A DNA stretch of 64,000 nucleotides, taken from Dipetalonema caudispina (Eukaryota; Nematoda; Chromadorea; Rhabditida; Onchocercidae). The stretch's first letter is position 1, and each line of letters starts with the position of its first letter. The stretch covers positions 496,001-560,000 of the forward strand of contig JABVXV010000010.1 of NCBI GenBank assembly GCA_013365325.1, read 5' to 3'. A program made the position numbers and the translations under genes. Below the pieces are notes generated by a model that was not told the DNA's origin, made no database searches, and saw only the letters and a list, made by a program, of their open reading frames with translations. Shown here in pieces: positions 1-13,246 of the stretch.

Positions 1-482
1 AGGTGGGTTCAGGAAAGTGCAGGGGGCGGGAAAAGGAGACAGAAGTATTAAATTTGACCTATGTACCTTCATTTTCTTGAAAATTTGAGAACAGGTAGGA
101 AGTTGTGAAGAAATATGTCTCTGAAAATATGCAGAAAATCGTTGGAAAGAGAACAAGCTAAACATTAAGGAGAGAAATGAATTCAACCACATGAGATAAA
201 CTTCTGTAAGAACGAAGTTGGCCGATACATTTCGAAAACTTTTCATAATATTCATCAAAACCGCTTTGCGTTCAGTAATTACCATAGCTCTGGTGCCCAT
301 TCATTGACCAATAACTGTCGTGTAAGATTGTTATATTTTGAAAAATGGTTAAGATGTCAAACGGTCCAAATGTAATAGTGCCAAGCATGTCACCTAATAA
401 TGGCATTGTCCTTTTACGATATTAGTAAGTGGAAATGGATTAACCTCAGAAGTAAAAGGAGTAGTTTATGTTTTGAATCCAG

Positions 483-1705
483 ATGTTTCAAGCATGGAAA
501 AACGATCGACTGCAAAGACTTTCGAAGGAACGAAAACAACGCATGAAAAATAAAGAAAGTGATGAATTGAAAAAGAAACGTGAAATGGAAATAAGAAATA
601 CTGAAGCCCAAAAAGCATTCAACGCATGGTAATGTGTTTAAAAATATATGCTTTTTATTTCATTCTATTTCTCTGCGGTTTGATGGAAAAATGAGCTGGA
701 GTATATTGAAATAGTAGCAAAATTAGAAATGAATCGTCCCGTTCCAGATGTCCTACTTTCGATGCTCTTGATAGTCTAAGACACACCAGGCAAACTTGCT
801 TCGTGCTATCGTCAGTTAGACAGGAAATCAACCGAATGCTCAGCTAATAAGTGAATAACATAGGAATGATAACTGATCATAAACAATGTTGGCTATCATC
901 CAGTGAAAAAGTGAGCTCATTTCACATTAAGGAAGCAGTGGTATATACCCTCGATCATTGCAGTATTTTCGTAATCACAACCACTAATAGACTGTTCAGC
1001 AAGGAACTGCCTCTCGACATCATAGAATCAGAACTAAAGAGTCATTAATGATGACAATATTTAAAATGTTTAGAAAAGAACAAATCGACATATTTGCTAA
1101 TAATTTTTGTAAATATTTCTTGGTTGCTTTTATATCTTTTATTGTGCAATGATTTCAATGAATTCAAATACTGCATGAAAAAATGTGAAAAATGAATGCA
1201 ATTTGAGGTACGAAGACAACAAAATTCGAAATGCAGAAGTGCAGCGCAAGCTGCTGGAATCCAGGAAAACGGAAGAAATGCAAAGTAGAAATGCAAAGGA
1301 ATATAAAGAAGCACTAGCAAGAGAAGCTTACGATATTTGGCTTCAAATAAAGGTTTTTTTCGAGTTTTTCTTTCGATTTTTTCCGCAAATGTGAAGTGTA
1401 ATAAATAGTTATCAAATTTAATTTTGAATTAAAATTGATTTAAATCTAGTAGATGGACCAATGTAATTTTTCAGGAAAGCGAGCGCCATTTCAACGAATC
1501 ATTACAAGGTCGAATCATGAAAATTGATGAAATATCCCGCCGATCACATTTAGTTCCATGGATTCCACCAAGTAATAGTATTCCGCGACAATTCATTCCA
1601 ACACGTGCCAGAAGGCATCAATCCGTTAAGCAATCCATCAAATACAACCAAACTTGTAGAAAGTTTCCATCAGCAAATCATCGCTCTAAGTCAGCGCTTA
1701 GATAA
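483..1705 (+). CDS. Coiled-coil protein, CCDC34-like (3' part of gene)
   Basis: Three exons join in one frame: 483-628, 1208-1352 and 1475-1705 (stop TAA). They give 173 residues, rich in Lys/Arg/Glu and clearly helical or coiled coil in the first two exons. Trp residues recur in a spaced pattern (FQAW near the start, FNAW at the first junction, DIW at the end of exon 2). The C-terminal part is basic and contains PWIPPSN. This layout of charged helices with periodic Trp, then a Pro-Trp-rich tail, resembles the CCDC34 family, whose molecular role I do not know. The ATG at 483 directly follows an AG, so it may be internal to an exon whose upstream partners lie before 483 or outside the window; the true start is uncertain. 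The family call is moderate and the exon structure good, apart from a weak acceptor (tttgag) before exon 2. Confidence 0.55.
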
Positions 1706-3468
1706 TTGACTCTCATATGCAAATTTGTTAGCTTGAAGTATAATTTCAACGAAGTGTTTAATTGGAGAGGTTTTCTTGAACCTAAGATATATACATGCTT
1801 ATGCTTTGAAATGTTTCCTGTAATTTAATGTTAGACTAGACTACCGGTAATCGTTTTTAACTCTTTACATTTTTTTAAATACAGTTATTCATTAATGAAT
1901 GAAAAAAGTGTTCCTTATTTTCTCAACCCTTTGGTTAAATTATTCCATAATCAGATATCGATTCTACATTATTTCCATTTAATTATGCATGTATGCTTTT
2001 ATCTATGTTATAAAATAAGTTATTTGTGCATATCTGAATTGTCAAATCTGTGAGATTTTAGAATAAGAAGAAAATGTAATTTTTATGCCACAAAAGAAAA
2101 TTTGGGTGTTTTTTTTTTTGCATGGAGATTATTATATATGTTACTTTTTAGTTCTTGAAATAAGAAATTCTTTATCAAATTGAATCACTCTGATCTGCTT
2201 GATTATATGAAACAGGTAATTCTATCTGTTTCAATAGTTTCTTATTCTGAAATCCAGATTTGTAACCAAATATTTCGCCTTAAGAATGAAACTTTTATCA
2301 TAACTAAGCTAAGCTAAGCTGTGAAATTTTTTTCTCTTATTTATTCTAAAATATAAGGGTCAGAAGAAGTATGAAATCAGTGAGAGGAGTCGAACATGCA
2401 GACCCGACCGGTACTACATCCATCCAAAAGCAACGTCACACACCCCAAATTTTGGTTTTGTCACAAGTCGTGGCAAACAAATTGAAACTTTCGTTGAAAT
2501 TTTGTTATTATGCTAGGATTACAAGTTAGAAAATAAAAGACTTTTCATTGTTCTTGAATTTTTGAGTGTTTCATTATCGAGTTGATGTAAAAATATGCTC
2601 ACTAATATCTAATATAGTCAATAAGAAATATCCCTTGCTAGAAATATTACTGATTTGTTGGAGACGATGTTGTGATAGCTAATTTTGATTGCCGGTGAGC
2701 CAGAAATATATCAAGATTTTCACATTATTCTTATAAACTTTCTTTGTGTATTATTTATTTAAGGTCACTGTGCACTTTAATAAATTTATCATTGAAGTAC
2801 TGGAACCATGTTTGTTCAGTACTCAATCATTTTACCTTTAACAGTAACAATTTTGAGTGAGCAGGAACACAGTCGGTATCAAGGAAAAGCATATGATCTA
2901 ATAAGCTTATCGATTTTTATTTCAGATTTGTAGCAGTTTGTATAAGTGAATAATTAGTTCATAAATTGTTGTAAAATATTTGTTTGCAACTTTACCGACG
3001 ATGTTATAATTTATTAAACTTCAAACATTTAAGTACGAAAATTAGAAGCGATGAATCAGTCTAAAAGAATAGAGATTTGAAATGATGCGAAATAGACTGC
3101 TAAGTGAATTGTACGTAGTTTTACCTTTTTAATTCTTACCTGAAAACTGTTTAAGGATTTGCTTTCATATGCTATTTGCAGATCAAAATAGTGATACGTA
3201 AAGGGATGAATCAACAACAAAAGCGCAAGTAACCCCTCGAGGAAGACTAATGATCACAACCAATACCTGCATATATTGGTGACACCAATGATGGCATATC
3301 TATTGTTGTCAATATGACTCATCTGGCCAATTCAATACTTTATAAGCCAGTCGACCTCTGCACTGAACATTACCATCTTTTTCATCGTAATAATCAGATA
3401 GTTTCATGAATAGAAGATTAAGTATTCTCCACCACATTTCGAAACTTCCGGTTATTAAGACACCATGG

Positions 3469-3470
<2 letters not shown>
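1706..3470. other. Spacer between CCDC34-like gene and microsatellite
   Basis: I see no convincing exon here on either strand. It holds AT-rich sequence, a short AAGCT-type tandem run near 2305-2320, and an AATAAA about 830 bp past the stop at 1705. A tRNA-like GTTCGA-type string near 2385 (minus strand) has no cloverleaf around it. Confidence 0.5.
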
Positions 3471-3506
<36 letters not shown>

Positions 3507-3532
3507 ACACACACACATACACACATACACAC
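3471..3532. repeat. (CA)n microsatellite
   Basis: About 62 bases of almost uninterrupted CA dinucleotide, broken by three AT interruptions. It gives artefactual open frames on the minus strand (Val-Cys and Tyr-Val runs) that are not genes. Confidence 0.95.
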
Positions 3533-4036
3533 TCATCATCTTAATCCATGGATGATTGACAAACCGCTTTTTCTTCATTCTTCATTAATCGAACTCTAGT
3601 TAAGAGAGTTATTTATGTATATTTATTTATAGGTGGTGATATTTTGATATTCAATGAAAACTAGTCATCCTTTGAGAGGGCGTTGCTATATATGTTGGCC
3701 CATTTTGTGTCGCTTCAATCGATCAACTTTTCATCAATGTTTTCGTATTCTTCTGTCCTAAAACACTGATTTATTTTCCATTGGCTCTTATGTTTTTTTT
3801 TTTTTTTTTTTTAATTTCTTAGAAAAGAGTAGAGATTATATCTGTTTTTTTCTTCATGACGTTTCGAATCTTGGAAATTTTTTTTTCCTTTAAATTTCAT
3901 AAGATTTAGTTTAATTTGAAAGCTATTTGAATTTAAAATGAAATTGAATCTCGAAAATGTTATGCTCATTCATTTCTTCCTCCGCATTTTTTCTAAACCA
4001 CTCATATTTTCATCATTCAAATGATGCTAATAAATA
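3533..4036. other. Non-coding spacer with poly(T) tract
   Basis: AT-rich sequence with a T tract of about 22 bases near 3791-3812. Nothing gene-like seen. Confidence 0.5.
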
Positions 4037-4294
4037 ATGACACGGTTTCAGAAGATAATGTTAGAAACGAGTAGAGAGAAAACTTTTTTACAGAAGTGCA
4101 CAAAAATAGACCTTGTAGCATTAATAAGACCTTTGCGGAATGGGAAAATAAAGAGACAGGTCTTCAAATTTATTTGGGAATTTTCTGAATTTCTTTCAAG
4201 TTATGATGGTTCTATCGATCAGGAAATACTCGTCGATCAATCTATCTTTTGTAGATGGTTGCAGTACGCGAAACTACGCAAACGTCAATTGTAG
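4037..4294 (+). CDS. Orphan single-exon ORF, unknown function
   Basis: An ATG-initiated open frame of 85 codons ending in TAG. The product is highly basic (many Lys/Arg at both ends) with a more hydrophobic, aromatic middle (FKFIWEFSEFL). I recognise no family, signal peptide or membrane span. The composition is more protein-like than most chance frames in this AT-rich spacer, and it avoids the low-complexity Phe/Ile/Lys pattern of shadow frames. However, there is no supporting splice structure. It could be a young gene, one exon of an unrecognised gene, or chance. Confidence 0.2.
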   Translation: MTRFQKIMLETSREKTFLQKCTKIDLVALIRPLRNGKIKRQVFKFIWEFSEFLSSYDGSIDQEILVDQSIFCRWLQYAKLRKRQL

Positions 4295-4975
4295 TTGAGT
4301 ACTACTAGTTCTAACGAGACGTTACATGAGCATTATCATTTTGGAATGTAAAAGGATAATTAGCGCCTTTATTATGAGACTTCTAATTACTTGTCTCTTT
4401 ATCTTGTAATTTATTTTTGTTTTCTCTTTTCCTATTCTGTTGAAGTTCAAAAATTATGATATCTTAGTGTCATTTTGTTGGAAGAATAATGATAGGATAG
4501 GATAATGTCTAGCAATTTTATTATTATTCATTGCAACGCAATGGTATTTTATTACTGATCGTTTGAAGTTGAAGGAAAAAATATTTTTAAAGCAGTGTGT
4601 GAAAGTTTTCCACCTTCTCGTCAATTTTTTACCTGTTTGATTTTTTTTAAGTGATAAATCTAGACGCGGTTGTTAAGATCATAAAAATTGCTTGGTGTTA
4701 ACTCTTCGGTACGAATTAACGCTATTAACGATTGTCAACCTTTAAGGGAAAAGGTCTACCTATTCCATTCCATTCCAATTTCGGGTTCTTTTCTTCCATC
4801 CTGTAATGAACTTCGTTGCAATTATAGAATATAAATATTTACATCGTTGAATAATAAACTTGTTCCCTGTTAACTGTCGTGAATATGGCATTTACTCTAT
4901 TTTCCATAATTTTTATTTGAATAAAACGATTTCAAGAAATAATTTGCAGAGTGAATTAGATTATCAGTTAACAAA

Positions 4976-6387
4976 ATGTCAGCACCGCCACCTTATCAGT
5001 CGCCGCAGTATCAGGTTAGTTGTTTCCAAATATTCTATTTCGGCAACTTGTGGATGGTTTATAGTGCTGTTTCTATGAACTTTTAATGTGAATTTGAAAC
5101 AAATCAAAAATCAATTTAAATAATATCGACGAAAACTACGACATGATGCAAATTAAGAAATTTCGGGCTAGCTCATGACATATCTTCCAAAAAAGATTTT
5201 CCAACTATGGTTGGACTGGATTATTACAATTTGTAAAACTATTTTGAAATATGTGCACAAAATTTGGTTAAGCTTTTCGCAATAATTGATCGAGTTTTCA
5301 CGTTTTCTGTCAGAAGTTCCATTTTCCTTGGCAATTTTTTATTCTAAGCATTTTTACATTAGTTTGTTTGTATTTTTACATGTATGATCTTTGCAGTATC
5401 CTCACATATTTTCAACCCTCGTTTTGAGACAATGATTGAATGTTATTATAAAAAAAAGTTATTGAAGAAAGAAAAAAGAGTATGATACTGTTATCGGGTG
5501 ATGATGATTATACAATTGATAACAGAACATATTGAAATATTATAACAAATTGTGTTGAAAAAAATTGAAATAGAGCAAAAACTGACTAATCGAAAAAAAG
5601 GTTCTTAATCATTGTTAGGTAATTTTAAATTGTTTAATGATTGTATCAATGTTATCCTTCATTTAGTATCCACTACCGCAAAATTATAGTGGATCTGGCT
5701 ACAATTACCCATCACAACCGCAGCAACCATATTATCCGAATCAACCACAGCCAAACTTTGGTTATGGTTATGGTCAGCAACCACCGATTATGTATGTTTA
5801 TCGAATTGCTTCAGTTTCTAAAGAAAAAAAAAAAGAGAAAAAAGTTTGAAAGCAATGCTGTCCATCATTTTCTTCTACCGTCCTGTACACACAAATGATT
5901 TCGAAGCATGATAGGGCATTTTTTTTTTTTTTTTTGGGAATCAAACGGAGAAAGCATTCTTGCCAGTTAATGCTTAGCAACAACCTGACCTGGAAATGTC
6001 ATGATAGCAGGTGTTTTTATGTAATCTATAATAGTCTTTGTGCTAGTCCTGTTGCATTGAATAATTGCTAGTGCTGATTAGCAATTATTTTTATTATTTC
6101 AACCTCATTCCTTTTTCGCATAAAATTTTATTTCCCCAAGAAAATCCTACGCAATCATTTCATCAATTTCCATCAAAGTGCCATTTGAACAACAATAATT
6201 ATTTGAATAACTTTTTTTTGGTTTATTTTAATGGATGAAATTTAAATGATTAAAAGTGAATGTAACTGTTTCATTATTCAGACAAATAACCCAATCGCCT
6301 CGAAGTACAGACAATCCAAGTAAATGCTGTTTATGGGCATTGCTAGCATGTTGTTGCGGTTGTTGTTTGGCAGAATGCTGTGACTAA
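4976..6387 (+). CDS. Cysteine-rich tail (CYSTM-like) small protein
   Basis: Three exons (4976-5014, 5667-5791, 6282-6387) encode 89 residues. The start is the ATG at 4976, followed by a Pro-rich stretch (MSAPPPYQSPQYQ). The middle exon is rich in Tyr, Pro, Gln, Asn and Gly and looks disordered. The last exon ends in a compact hydrophobic segment with clustered cysteines (CCLWALLACCCGCC, then ECC-Asp-stop). A disordered Pro/Gln/Tyr-rich head with a C-terminal Cys-rich membrane-associated tail is the CYSTM architecture, linked in eukaryotes to membrane association and stress resistance. Junction phases agree (0, then 2). No partner protein can be inferred from the neighbours. Confidence 0.75.
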
Positions 6388-9300
6388 ATACTCTAATTAA
6401 TTAACCATTGAAATTGTTTGATATTATCAACCCTATCACTGTTTTTGTTTGCTGCAGTAACATGATATAATGTTATGAGTAGCAGTTATAGATTTAGTGA
6501 AGACCAGATTCCATAGTGCTAAGTTTTATTATATTTTACCTTTTCATTTTTTAAATTTATAGGTTGATACAAATTTGAATGCATTTTTTCCACAAAAAAT
6601 ATTCCTGATGATCCGATTAATAACTGCTTTCATAAACATACATAATTGTTATTAATAATTTTTCTAAAGTTTCAATTTCTAAGAATAATGAAGTCGTGTT
6701 TTGAAAACAAGTGAAAAAGATTTCATAAGGCTTTGTCTTATTTTTTGAATTTTGTTTTGTAATTACTTTTGATTGTTAAAACAATTATTGCTTCCCAATA
6801 TTTTCTAGATTAATACTTATCAATTTGTAAAATTACAAAGTTTTTTCCTGTAAAACCTTTGTAATGTCTCCTGCTGTCGATTAAAGAAAAAATACATCTA
6901 TGGATTTCAAAAAACAAAATATAAAGATGCAAATTCTATTTTTTATGGTCTTGAGATCAAGTCATTTTTGATTATATTATCATATACATATATATGATAA
7001 TATATATGTATAAATATATAGGGCCTTAAACTTTATTACTTTCGTTATTCATTTTTATTGATCTTGAATAATTGATTGAATGATGCCTCATTGACTGACT
7101 GACCACTGATTGCTGATAGATGATAAATGTTGATTCGTAATATAAATTGATAAAAATTAAATTCCAATTTGTGTGACACAAAAATAAATGGTGGAATTCG
7201 AATTACATCATAAATTTAAGACAAAGAATCACATTTCCACATTCCCTTTAAATTTTTTCATTGAATTGAAGGGAAAAAGCAATACTGGAAAAAGGAAAAG
7301 GAATTCTTGCAAACATTTACCAAATTTCTGTAACTAATTCAACACCGTCCAAATCAATGCAACTCCATCTATAAACTAAATAACTTACATTAACATACTC
7401 TTTCTTTTCTGATACACAATCTTTAAAGGTTATTAACATATATGAAAATGGATTTTTTTTTTTTTCAGTCATTAGCGTATCGTTGTAAACTTATTGTTAA
7501 CCAATCAGTTGAATTATTTCGTTTCAAATTTTCTAAAATCATAACAGTACTTCTATGCTTTTTCATTCTTAAGATCTAAAATTCGATAAGGCTGGGATGA
7601 TTTGCAGACAAAACAATTTTATTTTCAACTTGAAAGATATGTTTTCGAATTATTGGCATCAATATTTAGATAGAAATTCCTCAATAATTGTATAATGCGA
7701 AAGCTGTTATTATCAAATTTATTTCCCAAACTTAAATATCTCCATATTTGGGTACTTCATACCTATTCTATTTGAAATGTAAGAGAATTAAAAACCAGTA
7801 CTTCTGGCTGGGAATGCCAGTACGGTGATAACACTTCCCACAAAGCAGCTTATTTCACCGTCAAACATTGTAGTGATAGTTTTGCATGCAAAATGGATTG
7901 ATTACATCACCGCCTGTTCTCCCTTCCTCTCCACTTTCCCATTGGCATATTTCATTCATTTTTGCTTATTCCAACTTTTTGGAAGTGCTCATCTCTGAAT
8001 ATTGTATTCTCGGAAGTTCGCTATTTTCATGCTTTTTTTTTCGCAATCAGTTCAGAAGCAAAGTTTTGTTTGTACGTACTTTGTACGTGAGCACTTTCGT
8101 AGATTTGGATGATTCAGCTTGGTAGTTGTTAAATTAGGAAACTGAAACTTCCGAAACTTAACCCTAGTAATTCCAAGCATTTTCCCATCTTAAGTTAGTT
8201 TTCCATAGCCTCCGACTTCTGATCTTCGATTTTAGATCAAGATTCATAATTGCACAAAAGTTAACTTAAATTTTGAGTTCAATTTTTGAACTCCTACCAC
8301 TTTGTAATTTTTAACCTTTAACTCTAGTCTTGTCTTCAGCTGAATTTTCATCAATCTGGAAAAAGAGTTTGCAGAATTGAAACAGGAAATTGGTTGAAAT
8401 ACAGTGTAAGATTTGAAATATTAAAACTATTTCACATCACTTAGAATCGAATCCATAATCAATTCCTTTTATGAAGTCAGTAGAAATAGTGCATGCTAGA
8501 TGTAGTTTACATAAGTTATCAGTAAAATCATTGTATTAATCCTAGTGGAGTCATTTTGATATCAGCGACTAGACAGTAAATCACTACATTTTACATTTGA
8601 GCCGAAAAATAACAATTGATTTGCACTAGAATGAACAAATATGCTTTCAACAGGTAGCAATTTTTAGTACTTACTAATACCTCTAAGGAAGAAATAATGA
8701 AAAAAAAATTAATTAATGAATTGTCGATATCAGTGAGTACTTCTTTTCCTGTATGCCACATTAATTTAACTTCTCTGTGCAGTTGCAAAGTTATTTCCAT
8801 ATATATTATTTGATCTATACCCATCTTTTTTAAAAAAAAAAGTAAGAAGTTACAACTGGTTCGAGTCAATCATAATTTCGTACTTTAAATTATCATTGTA
8901 AGCTGTCCTCTAAAGTAAGCTTCTAGGATAAATTCTTAAGTAGATTTTCTATGAGCTAACTTTTTAGTAGCTATAATCTTATCATTATTAAGATGATATG
9001 GGAGAAAGTTTAGAAATGTAAAAAATAAAAAATGGTGTATCGATACTAAAAATTCCACCACCATAATCTTTCCTTCATTCGCACCTGTCCGTACTGCCAA
9101 AAAGCTGCACCGATGGAACTCCTAATCCAACCTTTTCCTTATCATTCAATTATAGAAACTGCACCAGTAATAATTTAATGGTCCTTCTGAAATTCAATGT
9201 TCGTAAAGTAATAAATTGTAAGAGGATAAGTCCAAGATACCGGTAAATTCTTTTCCTTTATCCGATGTAATTAGTACATCACTATTATTCTTTCTTTAAT

Positions 9301-12300
9301 GTTATCAATTATCACAATTTTTGAAATTTACAGTGGAAGAAGTTGATGTCTTTTCATAGATTAATTGTGCTAAACTAACTTTTCTTGTTGAAATTCAAAA
9401 ATGGAAAATTAAACGGACAGAAATTTGAAGTTTTTCGTTTTGAAAGGCTGAAATAAAGTTGATGGAAAGATGGGAAAATATTTTCCTAGTAAGAAATATG
9501 ATCTGATTTTGTAGCTGAGTCAATAAATAGTGAATGTCTTCAACAGTATCAACAAAAATGGAATAGGGAGACAGTTGTGCAAATTTGCATACATTATGAA
9601 AGTATGTGTGCATTTCCCATCACTATTGTACCATTCTAAAAATTCTGAAATTTTATTTTTCAAAACATCATTCATTTTTATGCATCTTCCTCATTCATTC
9701 ATTTTTCATACAAAGGTGCTAGGAGACAATGTTACGCCACCAGAAACATTAAATTTAAGATACCTATAGAATTGTATAATATGATTTATCATAAAGTTTG
9801 CAAGGATTCTAATTAATTTCACATTCAACCACATTCGTTCATGAAAATGATCTTCGCATTACGTCCTCCATTTCTAAGCACCAGTCAAGACATTAATTAA
9901 TTAAATTATCTAAGCATAAAAATTCAGTTAAAACATTATATTTAAGACATCAATGCTTTTCATTTCAATGTAGAATTTGCTGCCTTATTTTCGAACTTCA
10001 AAAAACTGCCTTTTATTTGTCAATCTTTGATTTCAATCATCAATCTATGTTAAATATTCCTGAGCCTCACTAACCTATCTCTGTAAAACGAATTGTATGA
10101 TATGATGTTCAGGCCATATTGGATATTTTTCTGCACTTCTTCACTTCTAGAATCAAAAATAAATCAGTGCAGTATTTCTTTAGGGCATGGACATACTTAT
10201 TTTTAAGACGAAAAGTTGCTTTAAAGAAAGTAAACCTGCAGCATTCATTCCAAAAAGTTTGTTGGCAAATTCTAAACTACAAAGACTTGCCCAGATCAAA
10301 ACACCCCGAGGCATTTTAATGATAAAAGTAGGAGTAGGGAGAAGTTGGCAACATGAAAAATTAGATGCATGGTTGTTTTTCGTCTTGGCATGAAGTCTTT
10401 CAGAAATTTTGAGAATTTCTCAAAAATTTTAGCAAATTCATGGATTGCAACGAAGGACAAAGTGAAAAGTGATTAAATCGAAATAATATATCAGAATTTG
10501 TATTCGCAGTTGCTCTCCAACAAACTATGAAAGTAATTGGATCACTTAGTGTTTGAAAGCAATGAAACTTCACAAAGCAAACAGAATTTAGTGTCTTTGA
10601 AAAAAATCTTTTTGATTTCATTATTCTCCCGCCTTATCTACTTGATATCCTTTTTACTTCCGATTTTTAAAACATTATTAATGGAATAATTGCTGTTATG
10701 TAATTTGGTATCAATTTACAATTGGAGGACCAATTCAGCACGCTTAATTTCTCTCCTCTCACTCATTTCGCTGGGGAAAAAAAAAAGAGAAGATTCTAAA
10801 ACATCGACAACTACTGTAAATAGATTGTCAATTTACTTATTGCTATAACTACGATTAACAAACTTTCCGAACAGAATTTTGAAATAATCTCATATCATTT
10901 TATTTATTTTTCATTAAAATATAATCGATAACATGTTGATGATATATTCTTAGCAATAATATTAAATGATTTCTCACTCCGTCACATATTATTTTAAGCA
11001 AATTAATTCATCACTAACAACAATAATGCAACATTACCAGAGTTGAAGCTTGTTTCCATATGTAAAGTCTATGAACAAAAATGTCGCCAAATGGTAATAT
11101 TTTTGTTAATAAATCTAGTAATAAAAAAAACCAATTCGCTTTATGACAGTAAAATTAATCAAGAATGTAAAAAACCGTAGTTAAAACAAATGGTACTTAC
11201 TAATGTGACAAATAGCTATGAAATACGGTACATTTCAGTTATCATACATAATAAACCTTTCGGTAACATCCAAACGCAAATACTCATTTCACGTTCACAT
11301 GGGTAAACTTATCCACTACATATACAAATACATGCACTATGTATATACAAGAAGCAAATGTCAGTTGTGTATTCATCTGACTGTTAGCAAAAAAAGTTGT
11401 TTTGCGACGATGTGACAGATATTGGTGAAAGTCATAAACATAAATCAAATGAATGAATTTGATAAAGCTAATAAGTAATAGAGAATTCAGGAAGGATATT
11501 CATACACGCGTCTATAAAAACTTGTTCAATTCGATCATTGTTACATAACGTAAACTTCTCTCATTCGTATAATTAATAAGTTATTTATGGAGTGTTTTTT
11601 TTTTTTTTTTTGATTTTCATTCCGAACTTCAATTTTTCAATAATCTTTTGAAACCTCATATTCCAATGTACATTGCAAATTTTTCGTTTCAAAAATTAAT
11701 CACATTAAAGTCTTTTGTTGAAGAATTCATTCTAATCAGTAAATCATTAGATTTGTATTTGATGCGTGAAAATTAGCGAAATTGCTCATTGACTTAATAA
11801 ACAAAGCGCAACAATTCCTTTTTTTGTGAAGATTTTTAGTTGGAAATTCTATTTAATAAAGCAAACTTTCACAAGCCTTCTTCATTTGTAGTAATATTAG
11901 GCTATTTTTAACTCTAAATCAATGAAACTTTGTTTCGCTACTATTATTAGCAAAAATGGTAGTGATATTTGTTTTGGATTAATCAGAGCCTGAGCACTGA
12001 TATCTATTGAACTACAGTGCATCATTTGATCATGAAAAAGATTCATGTTGTTAGCTGTCACATCGTTTTTTGTTTACTCCATCAATAGTCGTAACAAACG
12101 ATTTTAGCGAGTTAATAATACACGGTGGTATATTCTCGCTTAGTCAGTGCTCTTGACATTCGGAATTTCTCGGCTTTTCCTACTCCTGCGTTTACAATCA
12201 GCAGTGATGAAGATAGTAATACTTTGTAGGAGAGAAAAGTAATTTTCGTGAGATTGTATTATTTTGAATTGTTTTAAGTTTCTATTTATACATAGAACTA

Positions 12301-13246
12301 AACGTAAAAATTGTTGGGAATCATTTATATTAACTTTCGAATTTTATTTTCATATGGCAAATTTTACCGGTTAGTGGTTAACAGAATTAATGGCTGAGGA
12401 AAAACAATTATGAGAAGAAGGATTAAATTAATTTTGTACAAAAACGCGTCATGGAATGCGTTTATTTCGATTACTCTTTGGATGAGCTGAAGAGAAACCT
12501 GTTTTGTGCAAACTGACTTCATTAAAACTTTTAAAATATATTTTTTATAGTTCGATTTGTACAGGTTCTGTGTATGTCCACCGGTTCGTTCTTAAACAAA
12601 TATCTGAAACTTTTAAATATCTGACGAAATGTCGAATGTTATTTTTGAAAATGTTTGTGATTCTTCAATGCCGAAACGATACACTTCTTTGAATTCACGG
12701 TCTGTTATGTAATCAAAAGATAGAACAATGCTCTTAAGATCTTTAATTAAATATAATTAAGACAGGTCAAATATTAGAGAGACGACGGATTGAATAAATC
12801 TGTTTACATAGTTGAAAGCACATAAGGTTTTTCTTTTGATAAATTTTGCATCAAACATAAAAATTCCAATAAATGGATTCACGATCTGTGTTTTACAATC
12901 AACTATGCGAACAGGGAGGGAAGTCGTTTATTTGGAGCCAAAAAAATAGTAATATGGGATCAAACTTAATAAATAGAAAATAAGTTTCATGGCATGACAT
13001 GCGGATTTTTCCTGGAAGAAAAATTATCCTGTTTAATCTACCACCGATCAGGATCCCTATACTTTGATTATTTTAATATTACTTTCTTAATTTTTTACTC
13101 AAAAGCTGAGTTTAAAATTAATTAAAAGTTGAAATAAATCATTTCTACAACTAGCTTACTTGAGGCAAGTACCACGCATACAGTCACGGTCGATTAGGAT
13201 GCTGCGAAGCCAGCATCACTTATACAACAACAAATTGTCGCTAGCG
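6388..13246. other. Long intergenic spacer upstream of itr-1
   Basis: Nearly 7 kb without an exon I can defend. It contains the 3' flank of the CYSTM-like gene, a perfect 14-bp AT palindrome (6973-7004), T tracts (for example near 11597-11613), and short frames that look random. The region just upstream of 13247 stays open back to 13133 and carries a possible splice or trans-splice acceptor (ctag at about 13151-13154). In C. elegans the itr-1 gene uses several promoters, so alternative first exons could lie here; I cannot identify them. Confidence 0.5.
6973..7004. repeat. Perfect AT-rich inverted repeat
   Basis: The arms TATATTATCATATA (6973-6986) and its exact reverse complement (6991-7004) are separated by CATA. 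Low complexity makes chance plausible, though 14 of 14 pairs is notable. Confidence 0.9.

Noticed and set aside
1..482. Possible upstream exon of the CCDC34-like gene near 134-190
   Set aside because: One frame gives a charged helix-like stretch after an AG, but it reaches a stop before a usable donor, so it could not be joined to 483-628.
2380..2410. tRNA-like GTTCGAC string on the minus strand
   Set aside because: No acceptor, D or anticodon stems can be formed around it.
3309..3578. Minus-strand frame of 89 codons with Val/Cys/Tyr repeats
   Set aside because: It is a translation of the CA microsatellite.
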